Assembly (NCBI GenBank): GCA_963514095.1
Contig: OY741268.1
Location: 2,332,001 to 2,396,000 of the forward strand
Origin: Eutrigla gurnardus
Taxonomy: Eukaryota > Chordata > Actinopteri > Perciformes > Triglidae
Length of the DNA stretch: 64,000 nucleotides
Direction: 5' to 3'
The translations under genes and the position numbers were made by a program. Below are positions 33,320 through 44,710 of the stretch, piece after piece (positions within the stretch are counted from its first letter, which is position 1; the number at the start of each line of letters is the position of its first letter). The notes below the pieces were generated by a model. The model ran no database searches. It saw only the letters and a list, made by a program, of their open reading frames with translations, and was not told the DNA's origin.

Positions 33320-34635
33320 TCAAGGATTGCCAAGAGAGAGAGAGAAACAGATGATGAAAAATATTGTATGGGTTCCCCAACAGGGGAATTTAAAGAGAAA
33401 TGGACATAAGTCACAAGAACACATCAGACTGGACACAGCTCATAATAAAAATGCACGTGACAATGACATAGTGATCCACTTGGCATGCATGTTCTCACCT
33501 TATGAATCTGTCTGGCGACTCTCTGGTGGGAGCTTAGGTAAACTAGGTTCCATATACCTTCAGGAGATAAAAACAAAAAAAGTTAAAAAGGGGACATGAC
33601 AACTTACAGTTGAAGTAGTAATGCATCAATATATCGCCACACAGTAATGGCTGATATGGGCCTTGAGTGTACTAGACATTCAGAACATTAACAGCTGCAA
33701 AAATATTTTCCCTCTTTCTGTTTCACCACTATTTATTTACATAGTGAATAAATTGTGTCCTGTTTGTTGTGACAGATGATCCAGCCATATATGCTGTGAC
33801 TTTTATGACATTATGTAGGAAAAAATGTACTCAGATTTAAGGTAAAGAAAAGACAGGACTAGAATGAGGTGTGTGGAAAAAGAGTTGTAAAAAGCACAAT
33901 ATAAATAAACACTCTTTAGGTCACTCAAGTTATAAACCATACAAATGGATTGTTTGATTGATACAGTATAGGCTATATAGAGTGCAGGATTTATCTGTAC
34001 ATGATGTTTAAAACGGTGCATTTTAAACTGTAAAAACGATCATCTATAGCCTAATGGTAGTAAGTGGATGCTTTACCGACTTAAATGATCCATATATGAC
34101 CCATGCGTGACAATACACCAACACAGGTTACATGCGTGCATAAATGTAATATCTTACACATGACACCTTGTGTCCCGGTGTGGGTTGAATAGGCAGAGTA
34201 ATTGGGAAATTGTCTTCACCCTGTTTAGGCTTCATAACTGGACGAGCGCTCGCACCGTTAAGTCTACAGACAAAGTTAGGCTAACATGATAGCGCGGGAG
34301 GCTAACTTTAGCTGCTTCGCTGCCAACGTTAATGAAAGGTGCGTTTGACGTGACAACCACAATAAATGCAATGTTACGAAAGCAGTCAATGTACAATGCT
34401 AAACACAATATAGCATTAACTGTAAGGCTACTCGTAAATATTAATGACGATTAATTGAAGTCATATCCGTAGTTGCCAAATTTAATAATCCGTGCCCTCA
34501 GTTTAGCAATCCGTGCCCTCAGTTTAGCAATCCGTTCCCTCAGTTTAGTAAACCGTGCGCACGGTTTAGCAATCCGTTCCCTCAGTTTAGTACATGTTTT
34601 ATTTTTTTCTTGACTGACACCAGGGGGGCTCCGTA
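33320..34635 (-). repeat. Right long terminal inverted repeat of giant transposon
   Basis: Reverse complement of 16158-17622, with a few substitutions and small indels. The exon-like block 'ggtatatggaacctagttta' with its 'cataag|gtgaga' donor is conserved here. The inner end lies about 15 bp upstream of the integrase start codon at 33305, so transcription of the integrase gene most likely begins inside this repeat. Confidence 0.9.
34484..34592 (-). repeat. Subterminal 21-bp repeats, right end
   Basis: The inverted counterpart of the left array, with four modules ('ccctcagtttagcaatccgt') and one copy of the palindrome 'ccgtgcgcacgg'. It has half as many modules as the left end. Confidence 0.85.
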
Positions 34636-34641
34636 GAAGTG

Positions 34642-36503
34642 AGATACAAACGGTATAGAAACAAGTTAAACAGCATCCTAAATGAACGCAAGAAAGAATA
34701 TTACAGCAATTTACTAGCAGAAAACATGAAGTACACTAAAAAAGTATGGGATATTCTAAACAGCGTGACTAATAATAAAAGTAAAAAACCAAACTACCCT
34801 CCCTACTTCAAGTATAACAACATGCAGGAGGATAACCGGAGGTCATAACAAATAGATTCAATCAATTTTTTGTGAACATCGGGCCAGAGCTAGCCAAGGA
34901 CATTCCTGACTCACCCCTGCACTGGGACCACTTTGATAAGGATGGAGACAGAAATCCCAGCTCAATGTTTCTCACACCAGTGAAGGACACAGAGATTAGA
35001 CACCTGGTCAACAAATGCGTTGCCAAAACTTCTACTGATGCTGACGACCTGGACATGAGGCTAATTAAGAAAGTATTAGATGGAATCATTTCACCCCTGA
35101 CATACATTTTCAATCTGTCATTTCAAACCGGGACGTTTCCCACCAAAATGAAAGTTGCCAAGGTTGTGCCGCTGTTTAAGAATGGTGACACACACGAGTT
35201 TACCAATTACAGACCAATTTCAATACTGCCACAACTGTCAAAAATCCTAGAGAAGCTATTCAACAGTGGGCTAGACAACTTCATCAACAAACATAAATTG
35301 TTATATGACAGCCAATACGGCTTCAGAAAGAACCATTCGACTGCCCTAGCTTAAACTGAGTCTGTGGAAATCATTACTGACGCTATTGACCAAAAACAAT
35401 ATTCCATAGGAATTTTCATAGACCTGAAAAAAGCATTTGACACCGTTAACCATGATATTTTAATAGCTAAACTGGAGAGATATGGCCTTAGAGGTGTAGC
35501 ACTGCAGTGGGTCAAGAGCTATCTACACAACAGATGCCAATATGTCAAAATAAATGATAACACATCGACTAGCTTGGACATAGTCTGTGGGGTCCCACAG
35601 GGGTCAGTTCTGGGTCCAAAGCTGTTTATATTATACATAAATGATATATGCAAAGTGTCAAATACTCTGAAATTAATATTATTTGCGGATGACGCAAATA
35701 TTTTCTGTTCGGGGAGTGACTTGAACAAACTTGTGGAAACAGTAAATCAGGAAATGGCCAAACTTCAAGTGTGGTTTAATATAAATAAATTATCACTAAA
35801 TCTTGGAAAAACTAAATACATGCTATATGGGAAAAGAGGCTGCAACAACAGTCCCAAAATTCAAGTAAACAGAGTTAATATTGAGAGGGTCCGTGAGAAT
35901 AAGGTACTGGGAGTGATTATCGATGACAAGTTAAGTTGGAAGCCACACATAACACAATTAAAAAGGAAGTTGGCCAGGAGTGTGTCCATACTTTGGAAAG
36001 TACAAAAAATACTAAATCAAAAAGCACTTAATCTGTTATACTGCGCGCTAGTCTCTCCGCACCTGCAATACTGTGCAGAGGTGTGGGGACACACATATAA
36101 AGGCTCCACACAGCCCTTGTTAATTCTCCAAAAAAGAGCCTTGAGAATCTAACACTATGCCAACTACAGGGCACACACCAATCACTTATTTATCGAATCA
36201 AGAATACTCAAACTATATGACTTAATAAACTATCGCACAGCACAAATGATGTACCAAGCTTCTAACAGAACTCTCCCCCAGAACCTGAAAAAACTTTTCC
36301 TAGACAGAGAGAGACACAATCTTAGAGGGAACATGATTTTCAGGCAAGTACGAACTACGTTAAAATCTTTTTCCTTATCGGTCACAGGTGTTAGACAATG
36401 GAATGTGTTAGAAGAAGAAGTCAAAAAATCAGCAACACTAAGTGGCTTTAAGAAGTATGTAAATTCAACCGTTGACCGGTACAGACTATTGCATGAGAGT
36501 TGA
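34642..36503 (+). pseudogene. LINE-A reverse transcriptase region
   Basis: It continues the frame broken at 16157: 'RYKRYRNKLNSILNERKKEY', then a one-base shift near 34835, then one frame to 36503 with in-frame TAA at 35352 and 36150. RT motifs: 'AKVVPLFKNGDTHEFTNYRP', 'QYGFRKNHSTALA', 'FIDLKKAFDTVNHDIL', 'GVPQGSVLGPKLFILYIND' and 'LILFADDANIFCSG' (Phe-Ala-Asp-Asp active site). The C-terminal thumb ends near 'VNSTVDRYRLLHES'. With two stops and a shift it cannot make an active enzyme. Confidence 0.85.
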
Positions 36504-36705
36504 AAAAGGTCTGAGGCACGAATCAGCAGACATGGTGTTGTGACGGGATGGGAGCATAACAAATTAACATTCTGTACCCAAACAATAAGTTGAACCTGAG
36601 AAACTTGTATGGTCCGATGTCAGTTGTACGTAGCAGGGAGTATCAACAATGTAGAGATAAATTAGGTATGAATACCAACCGTGACTGTTAATCCAACAGT
36701 CCACG

Positions 36706-37149
36706 ATGGAGTTGCTGAACTGGTCACTGAATGCGATCGACAGAGTGTTCTCAACACGGCGTGCGGGTTCTGGTGAACCTACGTGCCCGGACGGGACCTT
36801 TATGTCCGGCTAAATCATGGATGGTTGGGGAAAGTGGAGAGTCATCTGCCTTGCCGCACTGGATGTGGAGGACGTCGAGGCAGTGTACGTGTTCGGGTTC
36901 ATGGCAATTGGAACGATCGCCTTGGGATGTGGACTTTTCATGCAATATCGGAAAATGAGAAAGATCGCCACTGAGCTGACCAGTGTGAGGGCGGACAACG
37001 CCACTACTCGGACTGCTGTGGTCGGGATGCGCTCTGACATCTCCGCAGCTCGCGAGTTCACGGCACTGATGCGAGTTGAAGTGGCCACTAATCGGGAGGA
37101 AATGGCGAAGTTAACGGCGGCGAATGCTGCAGGGGAGACTGATGAATAA
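36706..37149 (+). pseudogene. Unrecognised small membrane protein ORF, one stop
   Basis: The frame opens at ATG 36706 (MELLNWSLNAIDRVFS), has TAA at 36811-36813, and runs on from ATG 36817 to 37149, 147 codons in all. The second part is an intact 110-residue ORF. Residues 24-44 of it, within 'VYVFGFMAIGTIALGCGLFM', form one strong membrane segment, followed by a basic stretch (QYRKMRKIA) and a long helical, charged tail, so a type III or N-out single-pass topology is likely. I do not know the family. It lies between the LINE-A RT and the LINE-A 3' tail. It could be a third ORF of that LINE or belong to another small element inserted in its 3' UTR; no boundary is visible. Confidence 0.5.
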
Positions 37150-37429
37150 AATAAAAATGGCAGAAAAAAAGGGCTCCCTTTTTTGTTCTCTGTCGATTGG
37201 ACCCCCTTCAGACTTTGTTACATGATGAGACTGTTGTTCACTCATGACGAACAAATATGGACATGTGTGCAGACACACACGTAATCTGTATGCACTGGAC
37301 TTCAGCTCTCTGTACCACCTACTGCTGTAACATGTTATGTCAAATGTCACAAGTAAAAGAAAAGAAAGAAAATGTCAAATGAAAAATGCAAAAGATGAGA
37401 TAATATTATGAAGACGATTTTATCCTGTG

Positions 37430-37562
37430 GGTAATGGGGGCGGGACTAGATAAGCCTTGGCTTCTCCCGCTTTCCCTTTCGGCCATGTGTATTGTACTAT
37501 TTGAACAAAGATGTGTGATGATGATGATTTAACTGACATGCCCGAAATAAATGAATAAATAA
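37430..37562 (+). repeat. 3' tail of LINE-A
   Basis: 'gggcgggactagataagcc', 'cttctcccgctttcccttt' and 'catgcccgaaataaatgaat' match the end common to many fish LINEs of this group, followed by an A-rich tail of 'aataaat' units. It defines the right end of the element. A second tail of this type is at 52433-52626. Confidence 0.7.
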
Positions 37563-40500
37563 AATAGAAATAAATAAAATAAGTTATTTGTGGGGTCAGC
37601 CATTCACTAGCAATTCCTGATGCTTTAGGTTGAGTGTGTGACCAATCAGAGGCTGTTACTAGCATTGCGAACACATTGCTCAAGGGATTAACATGAGATA
37701 AAAAAGTGCCCTTATATGGTAAAAATGTATAATATGGTAACCGTGGTCTATATGACCACAGTGGTGGTCGGAGGAATATATCATTGTCACAAAACTTGTG
37801 TCTTGTGTCCTTTAGCCAAAGCAATGGCAATGACGTTGGTAAAAGAAACTGATTGGATTATGAGCAGCAGTGTGACCTGAGCCTGTTCAAATCAACAGGC
37901 TCAGGTTTAATGCAGGCAGAGGTCACACCTTACAGGCACAATTTCAAAGTCCAAAAACCAGCAAAAAGTCCAAAACCAGAACAGGGCAACAAAACGTACA
38001 GGACACAGATAGACCTGGAACCAAACAGTAAATGGTCGTAGACAGGAGGAAGGAAGACAATGTGGCAAGAAGTGGTGTAAGCGCAGGTGTGGTGACAGCA
38101 GAAGAAAACTCAACAATGGGAGAAAGTGGAGCTGGAGTCCATGAACAAAGAGTGAAATACAAAATAAAACAGGAAATGTAAGTCCAGTCCTGACAGATTG
38201 TCAAAAGTAGATCTTGAGATGATCACTCTCCGATCACACAGTCAAGACACTTATCCACTAAGGCTACTTCACTTCCCAGTTGATGGACAATGTTGGCAAC
38301 ATTGTTGATGTTGAATCTTATGTTGCCTGCCATGTTATTTCTGCAGAGAACTGTTTCTGTTACTGCTGTTTGAATTCCCTCTGATGCAAACTCACAAAAG
38401 GCATTACAGGAATGAACTACTGTTTTGTTTGGTTTGTTGTGTAGTAAATGAGTGTTGGGACCTCAGGGTTTGTGTCTATGAAACAATTCATGGATGCAGA
38501 TTGAATTGTTTCTGAACATTCAGATTGGAGCGTCCTCTGTGTGGAAACAGCCACGCACCTCCACAGGGGTCTTCCCCCTCCCCCCATCTGCCTTCAGGTC
38601 TGTGTCACTGAAGTTGGGATCTCTCTCTTTCTACTGAGATGTCAACCTAACCACAGGTCTCGTCCCTCTTTCTACTGGGACCTCAACCTGAACAGAGGTC
38701 TTCTCTTTCTCCTGGGATTTGGACCACAGGTCTCAACTCCCCAAGCAGCGCCCTCAAAACAACCAACAAGCTGGCTGTTGGAGCCTGCTTCCGCAACAAA
38801 GACAATAATTCCTAGTCGAGACGCATTTAACTCGAAATTCCTCCATCCACAACTCCAAGGACAGCAACTTTCCTTCACAGGAACCTGAAGACAGCAACCT
38901 TTCATCAGAGGAATAACCAACCCTTCTTCAAGGACTGGTAACAATCTGGGCACAGCTTTGGACAGAAACTACATGTGATGACAATGTGATTTTTTTGTTT
39001 GATCTATTGTTGAGTTAAGTGTGTAACCCTTAGTTCAGTTGTTAGTGATCTAGAACAGACAGTTTGCACGCTCACTAATCCAACTTTCCTAACGGCTCTA
39101 CATATATTACACTAATTATACACATATATAGAAACCTGTTCTCCAGGCAGGACCACATGGCCTCCCACAAAGAACACCCCCACTCCTCATGGCTGACTGG
39201 TCGACACTCACACCCGCCATCTTGTAAAACACACACACACACACACACACATACTTGAATAGTATTTAGTTAGATAGGCCACTTAGACTTAATGTATATT
39301 TATTTGTTTATTGTAAATAAACCCATTTTAAACATACTGATGTGTTATTGTTGTTGTATAAGAGTGAGTGATATCAACCTCTTCTCTGCAAAGAATTCAC
39401 AAATCCTTCAACTGTTTGTACTCATATGCTCATAGTAATTAATTATTGGCATTTGTGTACAAACCCCTTTATATGAGACTGAGTACAGGTTTGGTTATCT
39501 TTTCCCTTATTTCAGGGTGGTGCCCCATTTGTTATTAATTATATTAATAATCTTATTAATAATTATCTATTAATAACCAAATCTGCTCCTACTAGTTCCC
39601 CAACATGAGCTACAGCTTTTGTTGCGTAAATAATTCAGAAATTCCATTTAGAATCATTTATCTATGGAGGTGCATAATGTTGAAGGTCAACATTACATTT
39701 GTACTGATTTCTGTCTGCTTCTGTCATTATTATTACACAACTAGGGGAAGGTCCTGCAGGGATCGTGAATATTAATGTTGTCCCCTGTTCCCTGCACTCC
39801 AAAATGTAATAATCTCATCCTTCCATGGTCAATCAGAGGCACATCACTGCTTCCATATTGATGATGAATATGTACAATCTTTCTCCTGAACTTGTAGCAC
39901 AGATTTAACTTTAAACCAACAGACCAGGCTCTTGGGTTCCTTCCGCATGTGGTGTTGGTAATAGTATTAACAGTAGTAGTTATATTAACAGTTATAGTAT
40001 TATTAACAGTAGTAGTATTTATATCCTTTCATTTGTCATTCTTGTCTTTTGTTTTAACTCTGTAACAGATGCCAATTGAAATGTAGCAAAGTACAATACT
40101 TGTGATGAAAAGTACTTTAAGTGAGTAAAAAATAAAAACAATAATCTAAATTTACAAAGAGAAAGAAACGTGTTAGAAATCGGGTCAGGTTGGCGGCGCA
40201 CTCAGTCGTAGGGGTTAAGGACTAATCCTCCATCTGAGCATCGCAATTTCGTTGTACAATGTATAATGACAAGAAAGGCACTTAACCTTTAAATGTACAT
40301 TAACCTCTCACTATGGAGCCTCATAAGATGCCCAGCTGCAACAATAATCTGATGAACAAACATTAATCATCATTTATCAGCAGCTGCAGTATGAAGCTAA
40401 ACAGACGTCTAGTGAGTCTCTACTACATCACTGAATTTAGCTGGGAAGTTGTCAGGTTTCACCAACATACTACAGCTGTTAGCATGTAACGTTAGCAAGT

Positions 40501-41250
40501 GTCTGGTGGAGAGAGAGCTGACAGTGAGTACAAAGTCAGCTGTAAAGTTACATACCATTGAGTAAATTAGTCAGTTCTTTGGGTAACCCTTTATTTCCCA
40601 CTAATTACTAATTATACGGTAACAAAATATAGTTACTAGGAATGTTCCAAAATAACTATAGTAATAACTTAGTTATTACCTAGGAAGTACATGGAAACAT
40701 ACTAGGAAACTAGATGGTAATATATATATATAAAAGTTAATGGTATTACAATATATGTATTAACTTAAAACATCACGTCACGCCATTACGGCGTCACGTT
40801 ACGCGTCATGTGACGGAGCATCATGTGACGGAGCGCCAGGTAACGTAACTCTGTTGTGGTTTGCTGCCAGTTGTGACAGAGGAGCACGCTGGGGAGCATG
40901 CTGGGGAAATGTTTGCTGCAGGAGTTGACTACTGGAGCCACTGAGCGTCTGTATCGGAGCCGTATGCTGTTTGAATCACAGAATTGGCCAGGTTGATGGC
41001 GAGCTAAGAGTCTAGCACAAAGCCTGCAGACTGAGCCAGGAAGGAATCAATTGAACCTCCACTGCTCTAGTAGGGCTGGTAGGAGGCTCTTTTGTGCAGC
41101 CGCCCCTTTTCCTAACTTTTGCCCTTGCAACTCACTAACGGCCCATACATCCACTACACACATTCACCTCCAAATACAAACCTTTTCCCCCTTCCATTGG
41201 ACGCTCAACTGTTGGGCCGTTGTGCTGTGGTTGTGCCTTGTCATTACAGA
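37563..41250. other. No gene seen; simple repeats and repeat fragments only
   Basis: Holds a perfect 12-bp-stem hairpin at 37876-37905 (cctgagcctgtt, 6-base loop, aacaggctcagg), a CA microsatellite at about 39226-39252 and, at 39921-40020, a stretch resembling the L2 3' UTR seen at 7885-7985 ('aggctcttgggttcc' and 'attaacagtagtagt'). The ORFs here are short and without motifs. Confidence 0.45.
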
Positions 41251-41365
41251 CAGTGTTGGGTATAGTTACTTTGCAAGGTAGTTAATTAGGTTACAACGTT
41301 ACCATCAATTAAAAGTAATCAGTAACGTTACAGCATTACCTGTGAATAAAAGTAACGCGTTAGAG
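41251..41365. mobile_element. End fragment of the 'cagtgttggg' hAT family
   Basis: 'cagtgttgggtatagttact' followed by 'gtaacg' motifs and ending near 'aaaagtaacgcgtta'. This is the same terminal and subterminal pattern as the hAT at 13520-15456. No second end was found nearby. Confidence 0.6.
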
Positions 41366-41968
41366 TACTCATGCGCCTTGCAGCGCCTCGCACATGCTGC
41401 AATTTAACTGACACACACACAGCCTCCTTTAAATGCACCGAGAAGTTGTGACACTGATGAATAACGTCAGTCATCCAACCAAATGAACTCTGCAGGATAA
41501 CAATAAAGACAGTTAACAATATGCCACATAGCGCTTTATTAATTTTTTTTTTTTTATCACAACATATGAATCAAAATTCACACCTACCCAGCCCAGGTAG
41601 CCTATATATGAGCACCATCAAGATTAGGTAACTCCTGAATTTTTTTTAACCTGAATGCAGTTATGAAAGTGCATAAAGTGCTCTTACTTGTAAACACAAT
41701 CTGAGGTAAACAGGTAGCAGATTCATGCTACGTTTACACGTGCCCGGCTATTTTCATAAACGGACATTTCACCCTCTCCGTTTACAAAAAAAACTGTGTG
41801 CACAACAGTCCGTTTTCAGAAAACGTTTCGTTTACACGGACCCGTGTATATATGCCGTCAAGAGCATGCCAAACCTGTAGGTGGCAGTGTAGCGAGAAGC
41901 TCAAACCCACGTTAGCCAATCAGAATCCCGCATAGCAACAACAACAACAACAACGTCACTTCATTCTT

Positions 41969-43366
41969 TTGGAAAAGATGGCGCCAGGAGCATCGTTTGT
42001 GTGGACGGACCAGGAGGTTGAACTCCTCTTACATGTTACACTGGAATACAAAACATCAAAATTACAGGACAACGTGGACTGGGAGACGTGCCAGAGCAAA
42101 TATGCCGAAATACTGGCCCTCCTTTTGGATCAGTATCCGGTCGTGTCTCCTGAATTCCCCCACCAAAAGGAGGACATTACCCGCACAATAGTGACGACAA
42201 AGCTGAAGGCAGTACGGGGCAAGTATAGAGGGGCTGTCGACACAGGCCGCAAGTCGGGGCATGGCAGGGTAGTCCTGCTGTATTATGAAATCTGCGAGCA
42301 AGTGTGGGGTGGTTCGCCGGCCACCACCACGTTGTCCAGTGGTGTCGAGACCAACGACCTGGAGCCCCCGTCCCAAGCCTCGCCCGGGACCTCGAGTCAA
42401 GCCCGCCATCTATCAGTGATGCCAGCGTCTTGTCCGAAGGAGATCCTGATGAAGCTGTGGCACCACAGGAGAGGAGAGATCTTCTGAACGTATATATATA
42501 ATTGTTAATTCGTTAGTAGCGTATGTGATGTGGTGTGATACGTTTGTGTAAATGTGGCCTGCTCGACATTGTGTGTGTGTGTGTGTGAGCGAGCGAGAGA
42601 GAGAGAGCTTGCTAGAAATTCTACAGTCCATAATCCCTTTACTGAGGTTGTACTACTCTTGTGGCAATGCCTGACACTGCTTTTTACCAGAGCCAACTAC
42701 ATTTGTGCAAGTACACTAATCTTATCCACTAAATGAAAAACAAGTTCCCTAGTTCCATTTAAAAAGCCATTCTCCAATCAGTACATGTAATCAAAGTGAA
42801 CACTGGAATAGAATAGAATAGAAGACTGATGTTTATAACACTGTTTTTTCTGCAAATTATGCTGTTGTAATTAATTTTGTTCTGATCTACCTAAAGCCAA
42901 ACTGAGAGGACACCGCCAGGATCGTCTGAAGAAACGGCTTTCATCAGAGGCTCAGCTGCAAAATGCTATTGAAGAAGACCAGCGTATCAAAAGACAACTC
43001 CTTAACGTCATTGAGGCTTCAGAGAACAGAGCCGCCGACAACTTCTCTAAAGTTATCAATACACTGGATAGGCAACGTCAATTGTTGATGGAATTTCCCT
43101 CCTGCGGGAAACACTCCATCCACCACAACCAGCACAGGCGCCACCGCCACACTACCTCACAACACCAGCCCAGCAACGCCCTATGCCATCACAACACTCG
43201 TATCTGCCAAATCCAATACATCAGGTATTCCCACAAAACTTATCAGGCAATAGAACACACACACACAATGTAATGCCACTTACCATTAACACTGCAGATT
43301 TGTCCTTCACACCTGTTGAGGGCGCAAGGCAGTTCTCGTACACCCAAGCACTTTTCAAGGAAGATT
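41969..43366 (+). pseudogene. Harbinger Myb/SANT-like DNA-binding protein
   Basis: Exon 1 starts at ATG 41969: 'FVWTDQEVELLLHVTLEYKT' is the SANT/Myb-like helix block, followed by 'VTTKLKAVRGKYRGAVDTGR' and 'GHGRVVLLYYEICEQVWGG'. A frameshift near 42395 moves the frame to 'ISDASVLSEGDPDEAVAPQE'. Exon 2, from about 42896, reads 'AKLRGHRQDRLKKRLSSEAQ' and a coiled coil to 'LDRQRQLLM'; a second shift at about 43088 leads to a Pro/Gln-rich tail ending 'FSYTQALFKED' at 43366. In Harbinger elements this protein binds the ends and helps bring the transposase into the nucleus. Two frameshifts make it a pseudogene. Much of the stretch 43370-44040 after it shows no gene. Confidence 0.7.
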
Positions 43367-44084
43367 AGTCAAAATTTGACTTTGTCCTTGTGGTTGTTTC
43401 TGCAGGCTACAGCCACTTTTTGAATGTAAAGAGGCAAGTATAACAGCTTGTCTAATGTTTCAGCAATTACAATAACAGTTTACACAAAATGCACTGTGAA
43501 ATTATAAAGGTTTGTCTGATGTCTTGGCAGCTGCAATAGGAGTTAATAGAAATTGCACTTTTTTGTTGTTAAGTTTACAGTGGCATTTTCTTTTTCATAC
43601 TGTACCATTGAGGTCAGTTGAATGGCAAGCACTTTGAAATGAGTTAATTTGATCAATGTTTGTATGCCTTAGAACTGCCTTGCAATTTGTTTATTATAAT
43701 GAAGCCTCCTGGAAATGGTACTTGAATGCTGTTTCATTTGTTTTGTAATACGGATATATGCAGTACAGAGGCATTTTATTTGTAGTGTTTACTTTAATGC
43801 CATGATAACAAAAAATGATTTTGTCTGATCTGAACTGGTTGAAAAGCATTCACACTTGTGTGTGTAATTGTGTAACACTCGTATGGTAAAGTATGCTGTG
43901 GCAACTAAAACCACTGACCATTTGTTCCTGTAAACCTGGCCAACTGAAGTGTTGAGTATCACATAAAGGGTCAAATACTAAAAAACAAAAATGTAAACAA
44001 GAATGCTGAAATACAAACATTCCCAGCTGGCATTTTAACATCGAGTCACTGTTGAATCAACGTCAGGTGCCAGTGTTGGATAAC

Positions 44085-44275
44085 CGTTGAATTTTGTTTC
44101 GATTTTGCAAATCTAATCAACGTTGAAATAGCAACGTCATTCCTACATCACGCTTCTCAACATAGGTGAATTCGCCAACATTGAATCAATATTGATTTTT
44201 GTTTAGATTTTGCAAATCCAATCAACGTTGAAATTTCAACGTCACTATAAAGTCCTGCTTTTCAACATAGTTTGA
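44085..44275. repeat. Imperfect tandem repeat with 'caacgttgaaa' cores
   Basis: Two adjacent units of about 100 bp, each with 'gattttgcaaatc', 'aatcaacgttgaaat', 'caacgtca' and 'ctcaacatag' or 'ttcaacatag'. Palindromic 'tcaacgttga' repeats of this kind are common near the ends of fish CACTA/EnSpm elements, so this may mark the left part of the CACTA-like insertion. Confidence 0.6.
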
Positions 44276-44710
44276 CACACTATATATTTTTGTTACACTG
44301 TTTTCACTAAAGTATTGATGTGTTCAACAGTAGCTCCAGTAACACCAAACACCTTGAAATGGATATATTACCACTAAGTTTGCGGAACGCTGTATCTGCG
44401 ATTGTCCTGAAACACGGTGCAAAAAACCCTAAACAAAGTGGTCATTTGTAAAATCTTTGTTTTGTATTTGACCCAAGTTTACAATTTTATCAACTGATGT
44501 ACTAAATCTCACCATTTATAAGTGCATGGCTCTCTTATTGGACATAGTTCTATCTTTACTAGACAAGTAAGACATAGCAATCATAAGAATATCTTTGTGT
44601 GATTACTAATCATCTTGAAGAGATCTCATCTACATTACATGGAAATACACTGTCATTCAAATGTTCACAACACGCACAGTAAGACCAGGAAGAAGATTAA
44701 TAAAGACATT

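Larger units (their letters stand above)
16158..34635. mobile_element. Giant 18.5-kb DNA transposon with integrase and HECT-like genes
   Basis: Ends are inverted copies starting TACGGAGCCCCCCTGGTGTC. Both flanks carry GAAGTG (16152-16157 and 34636-34641), a 6-bp target duplication. Taking out the element plus one copy of it restores the LINE-A reading frame, so the boundaries are firm. The terminal inverted repeats are about 1.46 kb (left) and 1.32 kb (right). The two genes converge: a SAM/HECT-like gene on plus (19084-27569) and a DDE integrase-like gene on minus (33305-31600). Nested insertions are an L1 (21325-26827), a MITE with a hAT inside it (17623-19019) and small MITEs. Without the L1, the MITE and the hAT the element is about 11.6 kb. 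The 6-bp duplication and IS3-like integrase suggest the IS3EU superfamily; this is from general knowledge and unverified. Confidence 0.88.
12704..37562 (+). mobile_element. LINE-A: CR1/Rex1-group LINE split by three insertions
   Basis: Pieces that join into one element: ORF1 C-terminus (12704-13186), start of ORF2 (to 13519), endonuclease region (15465-16157), linker and RT (34642-36503) and the 3' tail (37430-37562). The tail is 'gggactagataagcc...' then 'catgcccgaaataaatgaat', a type common to fish LINEs of this group. The junctions are precise: an 8-bp duplication TCAAGGAA flanks the hAT, and a 6-bp duplication GAAGTG flanks the giant transposon. Codons read on in frame across the second junction (Ser-Glu-Val then Arg-Tyr-Lys). 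The clade (CR1, Rex1 or Jockey-like) is not resolved. The 5' part may extend left of the L2 insertion to about 7690. Confidence 0.8.

Noticed and set aside
16158..34635. Possibility that the giant element is a Polinton/Maverick or a virus-transposon fusion
   Set aside because: I saw no protein-primed DNA polymerase, capsid, ATPase or protease ORF; the only genes found are the integrase-like and HECT-like ones.
38541..38888. Plus-strand 115-codon ORF
   Set aside because: Low-complexity Leu/Pro-rich translation without a domain; region shows no other gene sign.
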